NCBI GenBank assembly: GCA_028641055.1
Contig: CM054058.1
Location: 498,807,919 to 498,871,918, forward strand
DNA length: 64,000 nucleotides
Direction: 5' to 3'
Source of the DNA: Alopecurus myosuroides
Lineage: Eukaryota > Streptophyta > Magnoliopsida > Poales > Poaceae
Part shown: in pieces, positions 22,207 to 32,921 of the stretch
Numbering within the stretch: position 1 is the stretch's first letter
How the letters are laid out: each line of letters opens with the position of its first letter
Notes under the pieces: generated by a model
What the model saw: the letters and a program-made list of their open reading frames with translations, nothing else
What the model was told of the DNA's origin: nothing
Database searches by the model: none
Program-made: the position numbers and the translations under genes

Positions 22207-23553
22207 ATTGCCAACCTCTCGACCCCCTCCCACCGCCACCCTAGGGCGCCGCCGGGGGGAACCAATCCCACCGCCGTCTAGCCCCTCCTCTCAACCGGCT
22301 AAGACTGCCGCCGGTCAGGGCCGCGATGGCGGCGGCACCCGGCACCGTGCGTGCTTAGGGGAGGAGGAAGTGGTGGCGGCTCCCGGACGCGGATGTGGCG
22401 CCTCGGGCAAGGCGCTGCGCACGACGGCCACGGCAGTTTCCTGGCTGTGCGACGGCAAGCGGTGGCACCTTTATGACCGGCGGCGACAACTTTGGCTTCG
22501 GTGGCGGTCCAGATGGGCGGCGGCACCTTGATGACCGGCGGCGACAGCTTTGGCTTCGGTGGCGGTCCAGATGGGCGGCGGCGTTGAGCGTGAGATCTTT
22601 CGGCGGACGAGCGGTGAGGAGACGACGGTGTGCCGCCGGCGGCCGCCTGGACGGTGGTGGCAGTTGGGGCTTCAATCTGGTCCTATTGGGCTCAGATCTG
22701 GAGTGACCCAACCGGGATGCTATCTCCTCCGATGCCATCCCGCCGGAGGACGTAGCCGGGGCGGCGAGTTGGAGGTGGAAGAGAGGTTGTCTCACGGAGT
22801 GGCTTCTTCGACCGATTCCTTTGCTGCTCCGACCGGCGGCGTGGGGGCCTTCCGATATGCTCAATAATGGCGGCGGTCCTAGGGTTCCAACTCGCGCGAG
22901 GACGAAGATCCGCCTGATGTAGGTCCTCTTTGATCATCCGGGGTGTCGACCCGGAAGGCTCCGCCGGCGAACTCCCATGGGCGATGCCTGGAGATTACTG
23001 GATCGGTGGAATCCGGTCGCAATGCACGGTCATCGAAGGTGAGATTGGAGGACTAGCAATGGTGTTCGGAGTCTTTGCATCGATGAGGAACTGGCTTGGA
23101 GGTACAAGATTTGTGGCAGCGGTATGTAAGAGGGGCGACAGCATGTGTGAAGTCGAAAGTCCTACCTTTCAGGGTGAAAACCCAAGGTCTAGCCTTAATT
23201 TGTTGTGCCTGGCACTGGTCTTGTTGGAGACATTGTTTTAAGAGCGAGGATCATCTTCGGGGTGAAAACCCAAGGTCTGGCCTTAATTGGTTGTGCCTGC
23301 CATCGATCTTCTTGAAGACGTTGTTTTCGAAGAGCTGAGCATCAGTTGTTGTTTAGGTTGTGATTGTGCGGCTGCTGCAAGGACTGTAACTCTGTAGCGG
23401 GACTTTTCTTTTTTACTTTTTCTTTTTATTGTCTTTCGGCTGTGTGCATCCGTAATGACTATGATTATTGCGTTGTTGCAGAGGTTGGGTGTAATTTGTA
23501 TCTCCGAAATATTAATATACATTTCCCTTTTTCAAAAAAAAATATATTGCCAA
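22207..23553 (+). mobile_element. Non-autonomous retroposon, about 1.33 kb, with TSD
   Basis: An 8-bp direct repeat ATTGCCAA flanks it (22207-22214 and 23546-23553). The right end has an A-rich tail (TTCAAAAAAAAATAT) after ...CCGAAATATTAATATAC. The body has no reverse transcriptase. It is GC-rich at the 5' side and holds two internal direct duplications: a ~57-bp unit (TGACCGGCGGCGACA..., about 22474 and 22531) and a ~90-bp unit (GGTGAAAACCCAAGGTCT, about 23172 and 23260). It inserted in the region between the two GST copies. The repeated 3' unit resembles LINE-derived 3' regions of grasses. Confidence 0.6.
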
Positions 23554-24090
23554 TATTTTCGTCAACTGGGTTAGGTTTAAAAGAATTATTAGGGTGAGAG
23601 GGCTTGCCATGATTTGGTCGTTATGACTGTGTAGAAACGACGGGAGAGTACAATTACACTCCATTTATAGCCACTGTTGCAACGTGTGGAGAACCACGAC
23701 CTATTTATGGAGGTGTGTGCAAGCCTAGAGGATACGGCGAGCGATTTTTTTATCACAATATGGATGACAGCATAATTTTCATCTTTCCCTCCAGACTGTT
23801 ACGCGTTCTTATAATTTTCCATCATGATATGTAATGCACTTTTTTATTTTTATTATGCTCTACTGGATCGTTGTTGGCCGCGTGCATACTAGCTATGCAG
23901 AGGACGAGTGTGATACTTAAATTTGTAAGTAAAAAAACTTTCATTATAAAAAAATTAGTACGTTTTTCATATGTTCAATTGGTGATATTTGAAATGCCTT
24001 AGTTTACTCATGTGATCCATCTTGAAAAAATGTTAAATGCCTATGTTGTTTAAATATATGTACATGATTAATTACAGTTAAATTTGTAAG
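23554..24090. other. Spacer between retroposon and TIR-like element
   Basis: AT-rich, no gene or repeat recognised. It may be remnant spacer of the original GST duplication. Confidence 0.4.
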
Positions 24091-25815
24091 AACAACTCTA
24101 GCAGATCTAGCAAAACCTCGCAGCCCGCTAAAATCCCGAAGGATATTCGGGACGAGGCGTGAACAGGTCCAGCATATCAGGCCGGCCCGGGATAGTTTTT
24201 CTCGTTTCCACCATATCTTCCTCCTCTGCCGCTTTATGTAGCGGCTCGGGGAGGGGGGTTTAGGATTTCCGTCCACCAAAACCGTTGCCGCAAAGTGCCC
24301 CCTCCGCCATTGTGAATTCTCACTCCAGGGACCGATTCTGCGCGCCAATGATGAGCGGATCGGCAGTGTGTGGTGCCTCTGGAGGCCGAGGAAGCCATGC
24401 CGGAGGCCTCCCTGGAGGCCGGGATGGAGGCAGCGACAGAGGCCTCCCGTGGTCTCCGCCTCTAACTCAACTGAAGAGGAGGCGTGCCGCCGCCACTCTG
24501 CCGCCTCCAGCAAAGGAGGCAAGCTAAAGGCACGCCGGTTCACGGGCCTCTTCCCCCGCGAGGCCACCTATGGTTTATACCACTCCGTGCTCCGGCGGCA
24601 GGGACACACGACGCACAAGATGTGAGTTCTGCACATGCGCCAATCGTCGTCGAGGAAAACCCGCTGCAGGCGGAGGTCATCGTCACCGACGGAGGTGGCG
24701 AAAGCGGCAAGCGGTGCCGCTTCACCACTACGCAAAACATGTTGACGAAGGTGTTGTTCCCGATGCACCGACGCATGAAACTGGCCAACAAGGAGGTGGA
24801 GGCCACGGAGAAGGCGGTGGCGGAGCCGCGGAGGCCCGCCTTGCAGCGCGAAGGAGGAGGCCGAGATGGCGTGGGCAGTCCGCCGATCCATAAGCCTTCA
24901 CCACATCGGAATCGAGTGCTAAAGAAGAAGAAGAGAGGTGAAGAAGACCGCCGCATGCCTCTAGGAATTTGGATGTTTAATTTTTAGTTTTAGTTTATTT
25001 TAAGTGAGCTCCGATGTTTTTGATTTCTAGTTTATCTTAGATGAACTCCGATGTTTTAGTTTCTGGTTTATCAGAACTTTAATCTTTGATCGCCTCTGCT
25101 GAAGCTGCTTCTTCTAGCCGGCCATGGAGGCGTGGAGGAGAGGCGACGGAGTCACGAGCGTTCTTTCTGTCTTGCAGGGTGGTGGCTGCACTGTTGCGCG
25201 TATTACTCGGCGACGAAGCTCGTCGTCGTGCCCTTTGGCCGAAATGGCGGCCCAGATTACTCCTCCTCGTCGGAGGTCACTCGAGCCATGTCCCGGGGCT
25301 CGTTGCGGAGAAGAGGGCAAGTGGTTCGTCCCCGCCCTGCTCTCTGCAACCGGCGGCATGAGCTCCTCGTCGGTTTTGGAGAGTGCCCGAGCGCAGAGCT
25401 CTCGTACCTTGGCATCAGCGCCTTGAGGTCGCCGGCGATCGGGAGCGGAGAAGACCAAGGACTCGATTGCGTTCCTTATTTTTGTTCTAAGGTCTTTTCT
25501 GCAAGAGTTCTGTCCTTATCTTCAAATAGTAGGTTCATTAGGGCAAGTGTTGTAAAACGGACAGAACTTTCTTTGTACCTGCTCCCTTTGGTTCTATAAA
25601 TGCAGCATCTGGGTCCTCGGACCCCTCTTCTGTTCAAAAAAAAAAACTTTGATCGCCGAAAAAACTAGCGCACTATTTTAATTTGGCGTAAGAGTTTCTG
25701 GGATCTGTTCTGCCACGAGTTGTTCCGTCCCGCAAAGTTTTTTCCCGGTTCTGTATCCTGTTTTTCCCGGAGGAAAATATAGCAGATCTACTATAGTTGC
25801 TCTGATTACAGGTAA
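24091..25815 (+). mobile_element. TIR-type DNA element with captured-looking sequence (tentative)
   Basis: The left end (AACAACTCTAGCAGATC) and the reverse complement of the right end (GAGCAACTATAGTAGATC) match imperfectly as inverted termini around 24091 and 25800. No clean target duplication was found. The interior has short plus-strand coding-like blocks (FTGLFPREATYGLYHS near 24540; AKEEAEMAWAVRRSIS near 24848) in different frames, suggesting decayed exons of a captured or internal gene. A retroposon is nested at 25095-25646. The superfamily is uncertain (PIF/Harbinger-like is the best guess). Confidence 0.4.
25084..25657 (+). mobile_element. Short retroposon, about 550 bp, with 11-bp TSD and poly(A)
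   Basis: CTTTGATCGCC occurs at 25084-25094 and again at 25647-25657. Between them lies a unit ending in an A-run (25636-25646). A perfect hairpin GGGTCC-TC-GGACCC (25611-25624) sits just before the tail. No reverse transcriptase or tRNA-like A/B box is visible, so it is probably a 5'-truncated LINE or a processed transcript moved by LINE machinery. It is nested in the TIR element. Confidence 0.75.
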
Positions 25816-26270
25816 GTTAGATGTTGGAGATGATTTTGGTTACAATTAAACAAGCCTGTTGTTGAAATATGTGTACTCTTGGCTATTTGGAATGTTCAAA
25901 TGATTTTCTTTTTAAGAAGCCACTAACATCATCATTTTTGAAGGTTATCCCTTTGACTACGCAGTGGATACATACGTGAACATGTTTTCAACCAGCGGAG
26001 AAACGCTAGTCACGGATTTTGAGTGCGTCAATTTGGAGATGGTAGCAAGCGATTTATACCAGTCCGCCTAGAGACATCTTATAGGATAACCTGATCTTTC
26101 GAGTATATTATCTTTTTCATTTTTGTAATTTTCGATGGATGTTAATGTCTCAACTCTTTGCGACACGTGAGATTTAAATTGTGTGATAATATTTTATAAT
26201 AATAAGGTAATAAAAGTCACATGCATCATTTTGATGCAGGTGCTGGGTAAGTCCCATTAGGAAAAAGATA
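25816..26270 (+). mobile_element. LINE 3'-end fragment
   Basis: The last ~70 bp (AATAAAAGTCACA, then hairpin TGCATCA-TTT-TGATGCA at 26222-26238, then GGGTAAGTCCCATTAGGAAAAAG) align with the tail of the LINE ending at 14978. Upstream to about 25816 no coding sequence is recognisable, so only the 3' end is secure. It lies immediately downstream of the second GST copy. Confidence 0.55.
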
Positions 26271-26356
26271 TTTTCAGATCCCATGTGAGAAAACCTTGGC
26301 GGACGGAGATCATACTCCTACTACTGTATACTCGTTCTGGCCTAGATGATCTGATT

Positions 26357-27047
26357 TTACTGTATAGCCCGCAGCTTCTCGGCGCACTCCACCACGCTTT
26401 CGATGGGCGACGCTGCCTCCTTGGCGGCCTCCGTCTCCAGGAACCTCTCAGCCCAGGCGGCCAAGCGCGGCGTCCTGCCGGCGTCGATGACCTCCACACC
26501 GAACATCTGGCGCAACGCCTCGAGCCAGAAGAGGTGGCAGCCGAGCGCGAGGTCGAGGTACCCGACGGAGTCGCCGGCGAAGAAGGCCTTGCCGCCAGAG
26601 CAGTCGGCGAAGGCGTCCTCCATGCGCCCGATGGCCGCGCGCACGGCGTCGAAGCTCTCCGCCCTCTCCTCCTCCGTGGTCGAGCGCAGGATGCTTAGCA
26701 CCGCGGACGCGGTGACCACCTTGTCGTCGACGTAGGCGGCCCAGAAGCGGGCGACGGCTCGGGCGTGCGGGTCGACGGGGAGCAGCCGAGCGGCGCCGGG
26801 CCAGACCTCGTCGACGTACTCGACGATGGCGAGCGACTCGCAGACGGGCCTGCCGGCGTGGATGAGCACGGGGACCTTCTTGTGCACCGGGTTGGAGGCG
26901 AGGAGGAGGTCGCCCTTGTGGAACACGTCCTGCTCCAGGTTCTCGTAGCTCACGCCCTTGACGTGCAGCGCCATGCATGCGTACCCGGACCGCGAACGGG
27001 CTCACCACCGTGCCCAGCAGCTTGACGTCGTCTCCTTCGCCGGCCAT
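26357..27047 (-). pseudogene. Tau-class glutathione S-transferase, frameshifted copy
   Basis: A paralogue of the gene at 21042-21752 on the same strand. It starts at ATG 27047 (MAGEGDDVKLLG; an in-frame ATG at 27074 gives a nine-residue extension). Near 26973-26984 the intact copy reads GGGTGTGCATGG and this copy reads GGGTACGCATGCATGG: a net 4-bp gain (ATGC repeated), which shifts the frame after VVSPFAVRVR. From the next ATG (26974) the remaining 205 codons are open and well conserved (KKVPVLIH, ESLAIVEYVDE, FFAGDSVGYLDLALGC). A protein made from there would lack the first ~20 residues, including the catalytic Ser loop. Either the copy is dead, or it makes an N-truncated protein. Confidence 0.88.
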
Positions 27048-27231
27048 CGCTGTCGGCCGGTCGATCTCTTCCATTCGTAATGTAAAAAGCTATTTGCTCC
27101 CCCAACCCGTGTGTGCTCTCGGCTCAATTTGCAAATGCATATAAGAAGATGCTTGCACGGAAGAGTCAGTTCGTTGTAGGTGTACAGTACGCGAGCTCTC
27201 AGCCGCCGGAAGAGAAGGTTGACTAGCTTGG

Positions 27232-27245
27232 CGTCACACATGACG
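27232..27245. promoter_or_regulatory. Inverted TGACG palindrome upstream of GST copy 2
   Basis: Same CGTCACACATGACG as upstream of copy 1, about 185 bp before the ATG, inside a longer conserved block (TTGACTAGCTTGGCGTCACA). Preservation in both copies shows the promoter was duplicated together with the gene. Confidence 0.5.
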
Positions 27246-27345
27246 GGCTTCAGAAGAAACGTTTTCCACTCTATATAGCCACGAGCTTGTGTCAGCGGAT
27301 CCACGTCGCGAGAGTGCACGTCAGATGATCCTGGTCCCATGGGCT

Positions 27346-27529
27346 TGTAAAACGTATTGGAACGCTCGGTCTCGATGAACAATATCGAGCCATGGGTTTG
27401 TTTATATATTGGGTGGATGCATAGCATCGTACAAGAGTTACCGACTCGACTCCCTGTAGGCTACGTACAAGGTACGAACTCAACATGACTCGGTATCGGT
27501 ATCCGCACCTACTCTAACTTTGTCTAACA
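27346..27529 (-). repeat. 3' LTR of first Copia element
   Basis: 184 bp, TG...CA, preceded on the minus strand by the polypurine tract AAGGAAGGG. Confidence 0.93.
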
Positions 27530-27540
27530 CCCTTCCTTAA

Positions 27541-30254
27541 TCACAATTTGGACAAGTTAAGATTATGCTTGAACTCCTCAAACGTGCTGACTGGAAGTGG
27601 TTTAGTGAAACCATCGGCAACTTGATCTTTAGAGGGAACAAAACGAATTTCCAGTTGTTTGTCAAAAACTTTCTCTCTCACAAAATGAAAGTCTATTTCA
27701 ATGTGCTTGGCTCTTGCATGGAACACAGGATTAGCTGACAGATATGTTGCATCCAGATTATCACACCATAAACAAGGTGGCTGAGTCAACTTTACTCCAA
27801 GTTCGGCAAGCAATGACTGAACCCAAACTATTTCAGCCGTGGCATTTGCAAGGGACTTGTATTCCGCTTCTGTACTTGATCTTGACACTGTGGCTTGTTT
27901 CTTGGCACTCCAGGATATGAGATTTGGACCAAAGAAAATAGCAAAGCCCCCAGTAGATCGACGATCATCTAAGCAACCCGTCCAATCAGCATCTGAGAAG
28001 GCACTAAGCAATGTTGAACTTGACTTTTGAAAAGTGAGGCCAACATTCGGAGTATGCTTGATGTATCTCATAATTCGCTTGGCAGCTGTCCAGTGCAAAG
28101 TAGTGGGAGCATGCAGATACTAACATAATTTATTGACTGCATATGAAATATCTGGTCGAGTCAATGTGAGATATTGTAAAGCACCAACCATACTTCTATA
28201 TCTTGTACTGTCTTCTTCTCCTAGCAAGTCTCCCTTGTGTGTTGTGATTTTCTCAGAAGATGATAGAGGTGTGGGCGAGGCCTTGCAATCCTTCATCCCA
28301 ACACGAGCAAGTACCTCTCTAGCATATTTCGCTTGAGTTAACACAAGTCCGTCTTGAACTTTCTTGACTTCAATACCCATAAAGAAATAAAGATCACCAA
28401 GATCCTTAAGAGAAAATTCTTAACTCAAATCTTTTAGCAGGGCATTTGTAGCATCTTTAGAAGAGTTAGCAACTATGATGTCATCAACATATATGAGCAT
28501 AAAGATTGTGATATTGGACTTGTGATAGATAAATAATGAAGTATAAGATTTTGAAGCAAGAATCCAATACTTATTAATTGTGAACTGAGACGAGAATACC
28601 ATGCTCGAGGTGCTTGCTTTAGTCCATAGAGTGCTTTGTCAAGCTTGCATATATAGTTCGGCTTCTGTTTATCTTCATACCCTGGCGGTTGTCTCATATA
28701 GACCTCTTTTTCCAGAACACCATGTAAGAACGCGTTCTTTACATCCAATTGGAGCAGACTCCAGCCCCTAGAGACAGCAATAGCCAAAACAAGCCGAACA
28801 GTAGCAATTTTAACCACTGGACTGAAAGTGTCCTCATAATCAATACCATACCGTTGCTTAAAACCTTTCGCAACAAGCCTAGCCTTATATCTGTCAATAG
28901 AACCATCAGCTCTCTTCTTGATTCTGTAGACCCAACGACAATCTATTATATTTGCACCACGCCTTTGAGGTACAAGATGCCATGTTTTATTTTCCATGAG
29001 AGCAATATATTCTGCATCCATAGCTTCTTTCCAATTTGCATTTGCTAGTGCATCCCGCAAATTAGTAGGTTCACCAGTTGAGACAGACAAGCACCAACGC
29101 ACAGTACCATCCGTCTATTGCCTTGGTTTAACAATCCCTTTTGACCGCCTCGTAACATGTCTCGGAGCATCGGACGAACCATCAGAAGCATCCCTAGCGG
29201 CAGCATCTGCATGTGAATCGGGCGCAGGGGATCCAGAGGATGTGGCCGTCGGTGTGGCTGTTCGAGACACAACTAATTCCACCGATCTGACCGCAGAAGA
29301 TCGCGAGCACACTGTTGTGCTGCCAGCCGTGTCGGGCGAACCGGTGCTGGGCGAATCTGCGCCAGCAGACGCTGTGCTGGGAGAATCTGCACCAGCAGCT
29401 GTGCCAGCAGGAGACTGGACAGGCGGAGATCCCGACGGTGCAGAGACTGATCCCGAGGGCGCAGAGGCAGTGGATCCCGATGTTGATGCAGACAAATCCT
29501 CTTCAAAATTTGTGCCCCAGCTGTTTTCTGTCTCACTGCTTTGGGCACTATTTTGGGCACTGTTTTGCCCCAAATTTTCACTGTTTTGCTCAATTCTTCT
29601 TGGCATTACCTGCACAGTTTCAACACCAGATCTACCAACCACATTAGTAGGATTAGTCATTAAGGAATCATCAATGAATTCATTCCCTTGTTCAAAAGAG
29701 TGAAGATATTTATCTAAGACAATGACATCTTTGCGAAGTTGAGCACTTGCATTAGGATGAAGCGATTCAAAAGGAAACACAGCCTCGTCAAACACAACAT
29801 CACGGGAAATATATACTCGTCCAGTATACACATCTAGACATTTAACTCCCTTGTGCATAGGACTATATCTTAAAAAGACACAACGTTTGGAGCGAAAAGC
29901 AAGTTTCCGCTTGTTGTAAGGGCGAAGATTTGACCAACAGGCACATCCAAACACACAAAGAGAGGAGTAATTTGGTGTTGTGTGAAAAAGACGATGGACA
30001 GAAGTGTCATTATTAATAACTCTTTTAGGAAGCATATTGATGAGATATGTGGCGGTAAGAAAAGCTTCATCCCAGAATTTAAGAGGCATAGATGCATGTG
30101 CAAGAAGTGCAAGACCAACTTCTACGATATGACGGTGTTTTCGTTCTGTGGCACCATTCTGTTGATGGGCAAGAGGACATGACACTAGATGTGATATGCC
30201 CTGATTAAGAAAAAAGTGTTGAGTTTCACATACTCTCTCCCCCCCCCCCCCCAA
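27541..30254 (-). pseudogene. Copia integrase (C-part), reverse transcriptase and RNase H, broken
   Basis: The integrase third acidic residue lies in QQNGATERKHRH (just downstream of the C-run), and a long Ser/Pro/Ala-rich linker ends in a TAG at 29115. Reverse transcriptase follows ([37 protein letters not shown]), with the active-site YVDDI reached only after a frame change near 28560. Next is the connection region ([12 protein letters not shown], stop near 28120), then RNase H ([40 protein letters not shown]), ending at TAA 27541. At least four lesions make this copy non-coding. Confidence 0.9.
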
Positions 30255-31890
30255 CCAGATTGAACCGTAAGAATTTTGCGATTAAGCTTTCGTTCAACAA
30301 GTTTTTGGAATGTGATAAAAGCAGAAAGAACATTCGACTTCTTTTTGAGTAAATCTATCCATATAAACTTGCTATAATCATCAATAAAGCTTACATAATA
30401 ATCATGACGTCCAACTGAAGTAGGAGCAGGACCCCATACATCATAAAAGATTAATTGAAGGGGGACAGTGGATACACTAGTGGACACAGGATATGAAAGC
30501 TGATGACTTTTAGCTAATTGACAGGAATCACAAATAGACTGAATAGTAGAATTTCTAACAAAAGGAAGTTTATTTTTGCTAATAACTTGTTGAACTACAG
30601 AAACCGAGGGATGCCCTAGACGACTATGCCACATATCTTGTGAAGGCTTGGCGGCAACAAAGGCATGCTTCTGACACTTGTGGGAGGAGACCATGGAGGA
30701 AATAAGTGGGTAGAGACCGCCAACACACCGTCCTCTATGAATTATTTTCTTCGTGACCTGATCCTTGATCAAGAAGAAAGAGGGATGAAATTCTATGAAT
30801 ACCCTATTATCATATGTGAATCGATGGACGGAAAGAAGATTTTTGAATGCATTGGGAAGATGCAAGATATGACCACTAGCGGTGTTCACCTTGTCGCGAC
30901 CTTGATACCTATCACGAACTGTGAGATTGTTTAGCTCACTAGTGATATGATGTGTAGCACCGGTGTCCGGGTACCAATTTGTATCGACACCGTAAGAGGC
31001 AACATGAACCTCCTTGTCCTCCTCATCATCTCCATCCTCATCATACTGTGACCAACAATCTTTGGCACGATGTCCTTCCTTGTTGCAAATTTGGCAGGTC
31101 ACGTTTTCCCATGGGGAGGTGCGACGTCGACCACGGCCACGACCGCGGGTTCCTCCTCCTCTTCGACCACCCCCTCTGTTTTTGTAGTAGGGGCGATCGT
31201 CACGCCGTTCTTCTCTGGCATGGTCATCTGGAGTGCGAACAACACCTTTTCCACCACCGCGTCCGCGAGCATAGCTTCCACGTCGCATGGCAGCATTTGC
31301 GGAGGTCTCAAACTCTCCACCGTGTGACCCGGCGTTCATCTGATCACGCTCATCTTGGGCCATCACTTGAGCATAGAGCTCGGTAAATGAGATCGGAGTG
31401 ATCATAAGACCAATGGCACCGACAAGGATGCTATAGTCGGGACCGAGCCCAGCCAGAATATATGAAACAAGTTCGTCATCATCAATGGGACAACCAGCAG
31501 CAGCAAGAGCATCCGCAAAGTTCTGCATCTTGGTGAAGAAAGCCCCGGCTGACATGTTCAATTTCTTGGTGGTTGAGAGCGAGACCCGAAGATTCGTGAC
31601 CTTGGAGATGCATTAATTGTGACGCAAACATCTTCTCTACCGCGGACCAAACCGGCGCGGCATGTTCAAGCCGAAGAACATGTTGTAGAATCTCCGGCGA
31701 GATTGAGTTAACCAGGTAGCTGAGAACAAGTTGATCTCGGGCAAGCCAGACAGCATATGCTGGATTTGGTGCAACCGTAGAACTGGAAGCATCCTTCTCC
31801 TTCTCCACGGTTTGAGGCGGAGCGGCTTCGGAGCCGTCAAGGAGACCCATCGCCATAGCCCCTCGAATAGCAGGCAGCACCTGGACACGC
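30185..31890 (-). pseudogene. Copia gag-protease-integrase (N-part), broken
   Basis: Two overlapping frames on the minus strand. The Gag capsid part lies at 31880-31560 with a frame change near 31560. The continuous piece 31561-30185 then carries an Arg/Gly-rich basic segment, a CCHC zinc knuckle (CQICNKEGHRAKDC), the aspartic protease motif YPDTGATHHIT, the integrase HHCC finger (HSRLGH...CDSCQLAK) and the first integrase Asp region (FYDVWGP). The frame fails at a 14-base C-run (G on the coding strand) at about 30239-30252. Just before it the expected second catalytic Asp of integrase is Gly (VQSGWGG in place of the usual S-D-x-G-G). Confidence 0.88.
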
Positions 31891-32035
31891 TAGATCGGAT
31901 AATTTGTTAGAGTTAGCAGCTGCTTCGGAGGTGCACCAAGATTCATCAGCGGCGAGGTAGAGGCCGTCGACAAGGTGCGGGTGGGTGGGTAATTGATCGT
32001 AGATTGGATCTAGGAAGAGGTGGATCCTGATACCA

Positions 32036-32222
32036 TGAAAAATGTATTGGAACGCTTGGTCTCGATGAACAATATCGAGCCGTGGATTTGTTTATATATT
32101 GGGTGTGGATGCATAGCATCGTACAAGAGTTACCGACTCGACTCCCTGTAGGCTATGTACAAGGTACAAACTCAACATGACTCGGTATTGGTATCTGCAC
32201 CTAACTCTAACTTTGTCTAACA
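32036..32222 (-). repeat. 5' LTR of first Copia element
   Basis: 187 bp, same family as 27346-27529, followed on the minus strand by the tRNA-Met primer-binding site. Confidence 0.93.
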
Positions 32223-32227
32223 GGGCT

Positions 32228-32430
32228 TTCCTCCGCTTTCTCTCTTCCCACCTTCCCGGGCCAGCCAAATCATACACCGCCCACCCGCTATGTCATGTAT
32301 TTGGGCTTCGTCGCCTGTCACCCGGTGAAGGTGGAGCAACACCGATCGCGACCGTGCGGACACGGAGGCCGCAATGTCGTCATCCGCGACGCCCCACAGG
32401 GTGCCCGGTGATCCGTGACACCCCCACCGC
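32228..32430. other. Short unassigned GC-rich segment between Copia and CACTA
   Basis: Once the Copia and CACTA are removed, this joins the GST-copy-2 upstream flank to 40319. It may be the left part of the PIF-like unit whose right end is at 40885, but no left terminus was found. Confidence 0.3.
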
Positions 32431-32921
32431 CACCACAAGAAATATGTTGATACATGACCCTTTTATATTGACCATGGATGAACTGGTCATAAATGTATGA
32501 CCATTTCGAACAAGTTGGTCGTTGGCTGTTTGAGAGGTTCCAAACCGCAAAATATAACGACTATTTTGATAAGGAAAGTCATTGTCTCCTTGCATGAATT
32601 GGTCATAAGTAGACAACATTGTGGTGTATTTAACCACCTCATCATTTTTGCTTATGTGTTGTGCTTAGTTGTCTCAATTTCGCTTACGTGGCATGCTTTG
32701 TTGTCATTTTCGCTTATGTGTCAATTTATTTGTTGACTTTTATTTACTAAAGTGACATTTGGGGCCTACATGTAAGCAACTATAGCTTAAGATGCTGACC
32801 AGGCAACCCACCATACTGACACATGGAGCCTACATAGACAACCCAAACATACTGACAAGTGGGCCATGAGCATAGACATAACAACTCGTATCTCTGGAGG
32901 GATAAACCGGCAAAATATTGC

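Larger units (their letters stand above)
27346..32222 (-). mobile_element. Full-length Ty1/Copia retrotransposon, defective
   Basis: Short LTRs at 27346-27529 (3' LTR on the minus strand) and 32036-32222 (5' LTR), each TG...CA. The PBS TGGTATCAGG (initiator tRNA-Met type) lies next to the 5' LTR at about 32026-32035, and a polypurine tract TTAAGGAAGGG lies next to the 3' LTR. The order gag, protease, integrase, reverse transcriptase, RNase H is that of Copia. The reading frame is broken many times. It inserted upstream of the damaged GST copy. By eye the LTRs differ at about nine positions, mostly CpG transitions. Confidence 0.95.
27341..32227. repeat. 5-bp TSD of the first Copia element
   Basis: GGGCT at 27341-27345 and 32223-32227, directly abutting the two LTRs. 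Identical copies of the length expected for LTR retrotransposon integration. Confidence 0.93.

Noticed and set aside
28749..29703. Plus-strand open frames opposite the first Copia pol
   Set aside because: Antisense shadows of the reverse transcriptase and linker region.
30239..30252. Poly-G programmed slippage site in the first Copia
   Set aside because: The element has many other lesions and a lost catalytic residue. A random homopolymer expansion or read error is simpler.
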